This document shows, one piece after another, positions 42,632 through 50,900 of a stretch of 64,000 nucleotides of DNA. Under the pieces are notes generated by a model, which ran no database searches, was not told where the DNA came from, and was given only the letters and a program-made list of their open reading frames with translations. Each line of letters begins with the position of its first letter. The stretch's first letter is position 1. A program made the position numbers and the translations under genes. Source of the stretch: Lachnospiraceae bacterium (lineage in GTDB: Bacteria > Bacillota > Clostridia > Lachnospirales > Lachnospiraceae); NCBI GenBank assembly GCA_910576125.1, contig CAJTHM010000003.1, forward strand, positions 124,001 to 188,000. The letters run 5' to 3'.

Positions 42632-44629
42632 ATGGAAAAAGATTACGAAAGCCTGCTTCGGCGCATGGTCAAAAAGAGCGAGGAGATTTTCGGAGACAAT
42701 CTGACAGGAATCTATCTCCACGGCTCCGCGGCCATGGGTTGCTTTCAGGCGCAGAAAAGCGACCTGGATTTGATTTTTGTGGTGGAGCGGGACGTTACGG
42801 ATGCCGTGAAGCTGGATTTTCTGCGGCATGTGGCGGAATGGAACGGGGAGGCCCCGGCAAAGGGGATTGAGCTCAGCATTGTGAAAAGGCAGTTCTGCAA
42901 TCCCTTTGTCTATCCCACTCCTTTTGATATCCACTTCTCTCAGGCCCATCTGCAGTGGTATCAGGAGAATCCCCGGGATTATGTGGACAGGATGAAAGGC
43001 GTGGACAGGGATCTGGCCGCGCATTTTACGATTATAGGCAGATATGGGATTGTGCTGTATGGAAAGCCTGTGTCTGAGGTCTTCGGCCCGGTTCCACGGG
43101 AGGACTATATAGACAGCATCGTGGCCGACATTGAAAACGCCAGAGAGGACATCCTGGAGGATCCTGTGTACGTCATTTTGAACCTTTGCAGGGTGCTGGC
43201 TTATCTGAGGGGAGGGAAAGGCGATGGGGAATCGTCATCCGCGGAGCAGATTGTCCTCTCGAAAAAGGGAGGCGGCGAATGGGGGCTGGAATTTCTGCCG
43301 GAAAGATTCAGAGGGCTGATAGAGACGGCGCTTTCGTGCTATAGAGACGGTACAGAGATGGCGGCGCAGGCAGCAGAGGAAGAATGCTTCGCCGATTATG
43401 TGTTGACTGAAATACGGAAAATCCTGGGAGAAAGGGCAGAGGGCATGAAGAAGATTTCGCTGGAGGAACTGCAGAGGGAGAGCCGGACGGATTCTTATCC
43501 GGAACAGTACCGCTATATCTGCGGCCGGATGGAAAGCGGAAGGATCATGCCGGTGAAAAGTTCTCCGCTGAACGGGAAGAAGCCCGCCCTCCATACGAGC
43601 TACTGGCTTGTGGAAGAGAAGCCGGATTACGGGGAGGAGACGGAGGAGCTGCAGTTTCGGACAGTGCCTGGGATTCGGACGGATTATTATCTGAAGCACC
43701 TGGATGTGTACCGGGAAGAGCGGAAGTGGGTGCGGCTTTTGAACCGCTTTTTCCTGGAGCAGAGGGGAGCGGGCGGGGAGGGGCCGGCCTGTGTCTCTTT
43801 GAACGAGAGGAGCTTTCAGATATGGGGGCGGGAGAAGTTTCTGCAGAGGGAGCAGGGGAGGAAGATTCTGGCCCACTGCGGAATCGGCATGGAGGAGCTG
43901 CGCGTCTATCAGACTACGGAGCCGCTGGCCTATTATTCCGGTACCCGGCGCGTGCCCCAGACGGTTTTGATTCTGGAGAATAAGGATACGTTCTATACCA
44001 TGCGCAGATGGCTGATGGGTGGATTCGCCTTATCCGGCGAAGACGGCGGAAAAGAAGAAAGCGTGGATGCTGCCAGTTCCCCCGGAAAGATTTTCGGCAG
44101 GGAAATCGGAACGGTCATCTACGGCGCGGGAAAAGGCATCCTCCGCTCCTTTGAGGATTTTCAGTTCTGTGTGGAACCCCATATCAATCATCCGAACAAT
44201 GAGATACTGTATTTCGGCGATTTGGATTATGAGGGCATCGGCATCTATGAGCGGCTGGCGGCTCTTTTTTCTATGGGGAAGGAAGAGACAGGGAATGGGA
44301 AGTCTGGCGATAACGGGGAAGAGATGCCGGAGGCTGTAGAAGAGCCGGCTGGCTGTGTGGGAGAGGAAGAAGCTTTTCCCGCGGCGCAGGCGGGAGAATG
44401 CAGCTGCCTGCATGAGATAAAGCCTTTCATCCAGGCCTACGAAAAAATGATAGAAAAAGCACGGGAATACGGAAGAGACTTTCTGCCGGAGATGAGCGAG
44501 AACCAGAACCACAGCCTTTCCGGCCTGTTCTTCCGGTATTTTTCTGAGGAGACGAAAGCGGCCATGAGGGAGCTTCTGGAGGCCGGGAAGTACATCCCCC
44601 AGGAGATTGTGACGATTACGGACTATTGA
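42632..44629 (+). CDS. jetD: Nucleotidyltransferase-JetD fusion (Wadjet nuclease)
   Basis: A 665-residue fusion. Residues 1-270 are an AadA/DUF4111-like nucleotidyltransferase with active-site pattern YLHGSAAMGC...SDLDLIFVVE (G31, S32, D44, D46). Residues 272-665 are JetD, the topoisomerase VI/toprim-like nuclease that cleaves plasmids: toprim Glu in LILENKDTFY (E449) and DxD in YFGDLDYEGIGI (D530, D532). An ATG at 43445 (MKKISLEELQ) is probably the ancestral JetD start. The stand-alone paralogue at 54353 ends exactly where the fused copy meets JetD. The ATG at 42632 is uncertain; TTG 42590 and ATG 42476 are alternatives. JetA, JetB and JetC follow. Confidence 0.85.
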   Translation: MEKDYESLLRRMVKKSEEIFGDNLTGIYLHGSAAMGCFQAQKSDLDLIFVVERDVTDAVKLDFLRHVAEWNGEAPAKGIELSIVKRQFCNPFVYPTPFDIHFSQAHLQWYQENPRDYVDRMKGVDRDLAAHFTIIGRYGIVLYGKPVSEVFGPVPREDYIDSIVADIENAREDILEDPVYVILNLCRVLAYLRGGKGDGESSSAEQIVLSKKGGGEWGLEFLPERFRGLIETALSCYRDGTEMAAQAAEEECFADYVLTEIRKILGERAEGMKKISLEELQRESRTDSYPEQYRYICGRMESGRIMPVKSSPLNGKKPALHTSYWLVEEKPDYGEETEELQFRTVPGIRTDYYLKHLDVYREERKWVRLLNRFFLEQRGAGGEGPACVSLNERSFQIWGREKFLQREQGRKILAHCGIGMEELRVYQTTEPLAYYSGTRRVPQTVLILENKDTFYTMRRWLMGGFALSGEDGGKEESVDAASSPGKIFGREIGTVIYGAGKGILRSFEDFQFCVEPHINHPNNEILYFGDLDYEGIGIYERLAALFSMGKEETGNGKSGDNGEEMPEAVEEPAGCVGEEEAFPAAQAGECSCLHEIKPFIQAYEKMIEKAREYGRDFLPEMSENQNHSLSGLFFRYFSEETKAAMRELLEAGKYIPQEIVTITDY

Positions 44630-44642
44630 GGGGTCGGAACCA

Positions 44643-46256
44643 ATGCAATATGAATTCTTAAAGCACTTCCCCAGGCGGATGAAGCATGTGGGAGCCTATG
44701 CGCTTCTGTTTGCGAACAGCAGCCAGAAGACTATCTGGAAGCAGTACGGTTTCCTGAAACTGGACGAGCAGTTCAACGTGATTTTCGCCGTGCTTCTGTA
44801 TCTCATGGAGCAGTCCCTGAAGGAGGAGAACTGCACCATCGATGACATCGGCGCCTATCTGGACAGTCTGAACATGCGGTATTTTGAGAAAAACATGAGC
44901 TATGAGGACTGCAAGAATCTGGGGGATTTCATCATCAATGTGGTGCTTTCCAATGAGGGGAAGGCAATGTATTTTGAGGGATATGACTTCGGGCAGCGGG
45001 AATACCAGGCCATGAACGTGAGCTATGTGGCCAACAAGATCGTCTACCTGGATTCGGAGGTGCGCAGGACTTCCTATTATCTCACGGAGGACGGCTACAA
45101 TCTGCTGCTGTCCACGCTGGAAATCGAGAGCAACCTGAAAATCACCATCCACGAGATGATTTTCAAGATGCATCTGGAGAAACAGAGCTACGACAAGGCA
45201 GTGGACGATATCAAAAATGTATTCAACCTGATGCGCATCCAGCTGCAGAGGATTGAGGAAGCCATGGGCCGGATTCGAAGGAACGCCCTGAATTATTCGG
45301 TGGCGGACTACGAGAATGTCTTGGAGACTAATTTGGACACTATCAGCGACACCAAGCAGAAATTCTTAAGCTACCGGGAACTGGTGAAGACCAGGGCCAG
45401 GGAGCTGGAGGAGATGAACCTGAACGTCCGGCGGCTGGATGAAAAGGAAGAGGAGAAGCTGCGGAATTTAGGCATCATCGAAAGCTATCTGAACCGGGCC
45501 ATTGACGAGCATCAGAAGATTCTGAGCAGCCATTTTGATTTGAAATCCCTGTATACCAGGGAGCTGGAACAGCTGTCCCAGATGTCCTTTATCCGCAGAT
45601 TTTCCCTGAGGAACGAGCTGTATGAGGAGATATTGGAGCGCCCGGAGGGGCTGTCCCGCATGGAGATTTTTCTGCGGCCGCTTTTCGGGAATGAGCCGGA
45701 GAAGATTTATAATCTGAAGAAATGCACAGAGCTGCAGCGTCCTCTCCGGAAGAAAGGGGAGGACGAGACGGAAGCGGTGATGGAGTTCGGGGACGAGGAG
45801 TGGATGCAGGAGGAAGAGCGGCTCAGGCAGCAGAGGTTGGCGGGGTATGAGGGCTGTCTTCTGTTCTTGCTGCAGAGGGCCATGGGGGCGGACACGGGGG
45901 AGGTCTCCCTGGAAGAAATCCGGCAGGGCCTGGATGCGGATGGGGAGGATTACGCCAGGCTGCTGCCCAGCGTACAGATTTTCAAGGAGGTCATGGTGGA
46001 GCTGCTGCGGGGCAGGGAGATTGACATCGAAGTCCTGCGGGAGGAGCGGAGGAACTTTATCGGGGAGTTCTCCAGCGGGTTCCAGCTCAATGAGATGCTG
46101 CTGAATCTGATTGAGGTGCACGGCCTGATGATACGGAAAGTTACGGTTTACCGGATAGAGGATGGCAAGGTGATTGCCTTTGAACATGTGCCGGATGATA
46201 CGGGCAGGCAGAAGACTGTCTGCTGCTCTAATGTGCTGATTCGGGTGGCTGGTTGA
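44643..46256 (+). CDS. jetA: Wadjet JetA (kleisin-like, DUF5716 type)
   Basis: A 537-residue protein 13 bp after jetD. It is the MukF/MksF-like kleisin that bridges the SMC heads. The opening KHFPRRMKHVGAYALLFANS and the block QAMNVSYVANKIVYLDSEVR, YYLTEDGYNLLLSTLEIESN match the JetA family of non-type-I Wadjet operons. Long helices follow (residues 160-320, coiled coil), then a C-terminal winged-helix part. Together with JetB and JetC it forms the loop-extruding motor that finds small circular DNA. Confidence 0.85.
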   Translation: MQYEFLKHFPRRMKHVGAYALLFANSSQKTIWKQYGFLKLDEQFNVIFAVLLYLMEQSLKEENCTIDDIGAYLDSLNMRYFEKNMSYEDCKNLGDFIINVVLSNEGKAMYFEGYDFGQREYQAMNVSYVANKIVYLDSEVRRTSYYLTEDGYNLLLSTLEIESNLKITIHEMIFKMHLEKQSYDKAVDDIKNVFNLMRIQLQRIEEAMGRIRRNALNYSVADYENVLETNLDTISDTKQKFLSYRELVKTRARELEEMNLNVRRLDEKEEEKLRNLGIIESYLNRAIDEHQKILSSHFDLKSLYTRELEQLSQMSFIRRFSLRNELYEEILERPEGLSRMEIFLRPLFGNEPEKIYNLKKCTELQRPLRKKGEDETEAVMEFGDEEWMQEEERLRQQRLAGYEGCLLFLLQRAMGADTGEVSLEEIRQGLDADGEDYARLLPSVQIFKEVMVELLRGREIDIEVLREERRNFIGEFSSGFQLNEMLLNLIEVHGLMIRKVTVYRIEDGKVIAFEHVPDDTGRQKTVCCSNVLIRVAG

Positions 46257-46267
46257 GGGTGGGGGCA

Positions 46268-46603
46268 ATGGATAAAATATATAAGGTCATTTTGGATGGC
46301 AGACAGTATGGCCTGTTGGAGAAAATGCTTTCTAGTGAAAGGGCGCATCAACTGGCACGGAACCAGTCCATCAATGGATATGAATTATTCTGGGATATGA
46401 TAGAGTATATATGTTCGCCTGTTACGGATGGGTGGTGTACTTATGATGTGCTGTTGAATGAACTGGATGAGGAGCAGATAGGGTTGCTGAAGATTCTGAC
46501 AGGGCAGGTATTCCCGAATGAGGAAGACTATTTTGTAAGGCAGATAGGAAAAGAATTTCATTGCAACAGGGATTTTTCCGTTCTGATTGAATTGCGGTTT
46601 TAG
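46268..46603 (+). CDS. Hypothetical protein between jetA and jetB
   Basis: A 111-residue protein; the ATG at 46268 follows gggtggggg. It is acidic and helical (YELFWDMIEYICSPVTDGWC, LLNELDEEQIGLLKILTG). The base composition is visibly more AT-rich than in the flanking jet genes, which suggests later insertion. Wadjet operons usually keep jetA and jetB adjacent, so this may be an added partner or a passenger. No family is recognised. Confidence 0.5.
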   Translation: MDKIYKVILDGRQYGLLEKMLSSERAHQLARNQSINGYELFWDMIEYICSPVTDGWCTYDVLLNELDEEQIGLLKILTGQVFPNEEDYFVRQIGKEFHCNRDFSVLIELRF

Positions 46604-46615
46604 CATCGTGAAGTA

Positions 46616-46759
46616 ATGAGGATTCTTTCGTGCCAGACGACAAAGGCCAGACTGGTCATAAAAGTGTTGGAAGCACAAGGCCTGATAAAAGCAATTCAGG
46701 GCAAAGGAAAGTACATCTTAAATGTAACTGGAGGAGCTGGAGAGGAATATGGCATATGA
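46616..46759 (+). CDS. Short winged-helix fragment
   Basis: A 47-codon ORF (TTKARLVIKVLEAQGLIKAI, QGKGKYILNV) that reads as the second half of a winged-helix DNA-binding domain, as at the end of AAA_4 or Fic-type proteins. It overlaps the jetB start by 11 bp. It is more AT-rich than jetB. Probably the tail of an inserted, degraded gene; independent function is doubtful. Confidence 0.35.
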   Translation: MRILSCQTTKARLVIKVLEAQGLIKAIQGKGKYILNVTGGAGEEYGI

Positions 46760-47648
46760 AATGGAAGACATCCGCACGGGGCAGGAGATTTTTTATTATC
46801 TGCTGGAGCACCATGAGATGAGCGAGGAGGCCCAGGAGCGGCTGTTCCGCAGCTATGCGGAGAATGAGCGGATACAGAATCTGGTGAAGTCCCAGGGGGA
46901 TGCGGCGGAGTGCGACATAGAGCGGTATGGGGACGTGGTGTACCTGATTCCCAGGGAGGACAATGCCTTTCTGGGGTTTTCCAAGGCGCAGCTGAAGCAG
47001 ATTCTGTGCAAGTCGGGCGGGACCGACAAGGATTACTATCTGTCCCAGTTCGTCATATTGACTTTGCTGGTGGAATTCTACGATGGACAGGGTGCCACCA
47101 GCAAGACAAGGGACTACATGCGCGTAGGCGAACTGCAGAACTGCATCTCCAGCCGCTTGCGGGAGGGCGCGGAGCGGGTCAGCGCAGAGATGGAAGAGGG
47201 TCAGGCTGCGGAAGAGAAACAGGCCTCGGAAGAGAAACAGGCCTCGAAAGGGAAACAGGCCTCGAAAGAGAAACAGATCTCGAAAGAGAAACAGGTCTCG
47301 AAAGAGAAACAGATCTCGAAAGAGAAACAGGCTGCGGAAGGGCAGCATGCTGTGGAAGAAAGGCTGGGAATCGCCTTTTCCAATATGGTCGAGGCATATG
47401 AAGCGCTGCGCTCGGACGAGAAAGGATCCCGGGCCAAGACCACGAAAGAGGGCTTCCTCTACAATATCCTGAATTTCCTCCAGAAACAGGGCCTGATCGA
47501 GTACGTGGAGGAGGACGAGATGATCAAGACCACGAAGAAGCTGGACCAGTTCATGGACTGGAATCTGCTGAACCAGAACCATTTCCAGCGGGTGCGCAGA
47601 GTCCTGGAAGGAGAGCATTCCATGGAGGGGGAGTCGGCGGGCTCATGA
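46749..47648 (+). CDS. jetB: Wadjet JetB (MukE/MksE-like, DUF4194)
   Basis: A 299-residue protein, the KITE subunit with two winged-helix domains. The N-terminal part (residues 1-150) includes GDVVYLIPREDNAFLGFSKA, a DUF4194-like block. Residues 155-197 are a low-complexity KEKQIS repeat. The C-terminal part (GFLYNILNFLQKQGLIEYVE, DEMIKTTKKLDQFMDW) is the second winged helix. The repeat therefore lengthens the linker between the two domains. SD ggagagg precedes the start. It would bind the JetA kleisin. Confidence 0.82.
   Translation: MAYEMEDIRTGQEIFYYLLEHHEMSEEAQERLFRSYAENERIQNLVKSQGDAAECDIERYGDVVYLIPREDNAFLGFSKAQLKQILCKSGGTDKDYYLSQFVILTLLVEFYDGQGATSKTRDYMRVGELQNCISSRLREGAERVSAEMEEGQAAEEKQASEEKQASKGKQASKEKQISKEKQVSKEKQISKEKQAAEGQHAVEERLGIAFSNMVEAYEALRSDEKGSRAKTTKEGFLYNILNFLQKQGLIEYVEEDEMIKTTKKLDQFMDWNLLNQNHFQRVRRVLEGEHSMEGESAGS
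47211..47336 (+). repeat. In-frame 18-bp tandem repeat in jetB
   Basis: Seven copies of an 18-bp unit (consensus tcgaaagagaaacagatc), plus a decayed eighth, encoding KEKQIS/EEKQAS hexapeptides. The unit is divisible by three, so copy-number change keeps the frame. Confidence 0.92.
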
Positions 47649-47657
47649 GGGAAACGG

Positions 47658-47768
47658 ATGATTTTTAAAAGAGCTTATCCGACTGGAAAACAACATAAAT
47701 TGACTTTTTGGGAATTGCTTGGACTGTTCGGCAAATCGCCGGAGGACTTCGATTTGAGCTTTGCGTGA
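47658..47768 (+). CDS. Small ORF between jetB and jetC
   Basis: A 36-codon ORF (IFKRAYPTGKQHKLTFWELL, GLFGKSPEDFDLSFA). It is basic then acidic and has no clear SD, so it may be a remnant of an inserted gene. The remaining space up to jetC holds no other gene. Confidence 0.25.
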   Translation: MIFKRAYPTGKQHKLTFWELLGLFGKSPEDFDLSFA

Positions 47769-47913
47769 ATGCAGGGGATATGGAGGAACTATAAATTTGA
47801 TTCCGGATTTAGGAACTGCCGGAAAATAATCTACGCATTTTGTTTAGAGTAAACCTGATAAAATCTGTAAATTTTGCAACAGGCTTGCGTAGGTTATTTG
47901 GAGGCATTTCCTT

Positions 47914-50900
47914 ATGCCGCGACAGAGCGGCATGGAGGTTGATGTGAGCAAGATAAACGCAGTCCGTCTGATTAATTTGAATTATAACAACAACGCCATC
48001 CGCATCAGCGACGAGACCTTTCAGCTGCATGGGGAGAGCACCCTCCTGTCGCTGCGAAACGGCGGAGGAAAGTCCGTTCTGGTGCAGATGATGATGGCGC
48101 CTTTCGTCCACAGGCGGTACCAGAATGCCAAGGATCGTCCCTTTTCCAGCTATTTTACCACCAACAAGCCCACGTTCATCCTGGTGGAATGGAAGCTGGA
48201 CCAGGGGGCGGGCTATGTGCTGACCGGGATGATGGTCCGCAGGAGCCAGGAGATTTTGGAGGAACGCATGGGAGAGGGACATTCCCAGGATGAACTGGAA
48301 ATCATCAATTTCATATCGGAATACAGAACAAGATGCCAGCAGGACATCCATCATCTTCCCGTGGTGGAGAAGACGAAAAAGGATATCACGCTGAAAGGCT
48401 TTGCCGCCTGCAAACAGCTTTTCGAGACTTATAAGCGGGAGCGCAGCGTTCCTTTCTTTTACTATGACATGAACAATCCGGCCCAGGCCAAGCAGTATTT
48501 CAACAAGCTGGCGGAGTACCAGATTTATTATAAGGAATGGGAGACCATCATCAAGAAGGTCAATCTGAAGGAGTCCGGCCTGTCGGATCTGTTCGCCGAC
48601 TGCCGGGACGAGAAAGGCCTGATGGAGAAATGGTTCCTGGATGCCGTGGAGAACAAGCTGAACCAGGACAAGAACCGGATGAAAGAATTCCAGGGCATTA
48701 TGGAAAAATATACCGGCCAGTACAAGGACAACCGGTCGAAAATCCAGCGCAGGGACACCATCCGCGCTTTTGGCCAGGAGGCGGAGCGGGTGCGGGAGCA
48801 TGCTTTCCACTATCAGGACGTGTCGGTGCAGCTTGCAGGCCAGAGAGCCCGCATAGGGGATTTCATCCGCAGGCTGCATGGCCTGGAGGGGCAGGAGCGG
48901 GAAAAGGCTGAGACGATGGAGCGTGAGATGGACCGGCTGGCTCAGGAACTGCATCGGCTGGAATACGAGAAGCTTTCCGGCGAGTATCACGAAATCGCCG
49001 ACAGGGAACGGTTTGCCCGGAGCAATCTGGAGATGCTGCGGATGGAAGAAGAGGGACTGGAGCGCAGGAGGGACGAGATTTCCCACAGGCTTCATGTGCT
49101 GGCCTGCGGAAAGCAGCAGGGGGATGTAGAGGAAAGCAGGCAGGAACTTGGCAGGGAGCAGCAGCGCCTGGATTTTTTCCGGGAGAAGAAAGAGAATCTG
49201 GAGCCGGAGAGGATGGCCCTTGGCTGTGGGCTTCGGCTGTATTATGAAGCGCTGCAGGAGAAGAACGGGCAGGAAAAGGAGCAGTGCCTGGGAGCGGTTG
49301 AGACTTTGCGGCAGGAGAAGCAGGAGGGGCTCCGGAAACTGGAAGAACTGCGGGGGACGGAGAGCAGCCTGACGGAGGAAGCGGGCGCGCTGCAGGCCAG
49401 AATCCGGATGTTCGACCAGGTGGAGGACAGATTCAACCAGGAGTATATGGAAGCGGGGCGTTCCGGGGAGACGAGGCGTCCCATGGAAGAAAAGCATTCC
49501 ATGGGGGCCTGGAGCCGGAATCTCCTGGGAGAGTACGAGGCCGGTGCGCTGGAAATCAGGCAGGCGGAGTACGAGAAAGAGCAAAGCGCCACAGAAGCCC
49601 GCAGGCGCAGCGCGAAAAAGGACATAGAGCAGTATCGGGAACGGATTAAGGGCTGCCGAAGATTGGTGGAGGACAAGCTGGCGGAGAAGAGCCGCCTGGA
49701 ATCTGCCGGAAAAGAACTGAAAAGGCAGCTGTCGGAGTATGAAAGTGAACTGGCGGAGCGAAGCGTCATTCTGCGGTATGCAGGTCTGGGGCAGGAGGAT
49801 GTGTTCGAATCGGAGAAGCTGCTTGCCGCAGTGCAGAGAAAGCTTTTGGACACAGACATGGCAAGACAGGGGCTGGAGAAAGAGACTGACGGGCTGGAGA
49901 AAGAGCATCGCAAGCTTTCCAGGGGACAGGTGCTGGAATTGTCAGAGGAATTCCGCGGGATGCTGGAGGAGACTGGAATCCATTTCGTATACGGAATGGA
50001 ATGGCTGCGGAAGAACCAGCTTTCACCGGAGCGGAATAAGCAGCTGGTAGCCAGACAACCGTTCCTCCCCTATTCCCTGATTTTGTCAAGGCAGGAACTG
50101 GAGCGGCTGAGGAATCTTCCGGACCAGGTCTATACCTCTGCGCCGGTGCCTGTCCTGATTCGTGAAGAATTGGAGGGGCAGGGGGAAACCATAAGCGGGC
50201 CGGTGCAGTCTTTCGATTCACTGCACTTTTATGTATGGTTTAACGATAACCTGCTGGAAGAAGAGAAGCTGGCGGCCATGCTCTCGGAGCTGGATGCCCG
50301 CATCCGGAAGCTGCGCAAATCCATCGACATCCGCAAGGCGGAATACACGGAATATATCGGCCATCAGGAGAAGCTTAAGGGCCAGAAAGTCTCCAGGAGC
50401 GCCTATGAGACGTTAAAGGAGGATATTGCCGGACAGGAGAGAGCGCTTGCCGGTCTGGAACAGGAGGTTTTAGGAAAAAGAGAAGAACTGGAAACTCTGG
50501 AAACCAGCCAGGCCAGACGGGAACAGGAGACGGCTGAACTGGACAAGTCGCTTGCCTATCAGAGCAGGCGGCTGGAGGATTTTAGGAGATTTTGCCAAAG
50601 CTACAGGGAATACCGGGAGAACTGTCGTCTCCTGGAGAAGAACCAGCGGGAAAAGGAGCGGGTGCGAAACCTCCAGAAGCTGGAACAGGAGAAGAACGCC
50701 AGGCGGGAGCAGGAGCTGGAAACGGAGAAGAACCGCCTGGCTGCGCTGGAGCGGGAGGGCGAGGTCTGTGGGGAGCGGTTGGTAAGATATCAGCAGTATC
50801 CGCTCCCGAAGCAGACGAAAGATTCATCCAGTGCCCGGTCTCCGGAAGAAAGCTTGATCGACGCCCAGTCCCGGGAAGAAAGTTCTGCTGCACAAATGAC

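Noticed and set aside
47211..47336. CRISPR-like array
   Set aside because: Units are contiguous 18-bp coding repeats without spacers; no cas genes nearby.
46656..47618. 320-residue minus-strand ORF with LFLFRD/G repeats
   Set aside because: The repeats are the antisense of the jetB tandem repeat, not a real repeat protein.
47809..49908. 699-residue minus-strand ORF opposite jetC
   Set aside because: Antisense shadow of GC-rich coding; composition dominated by Leu/Pro/Gln, no SD, while jetC has clear SMC motifs.
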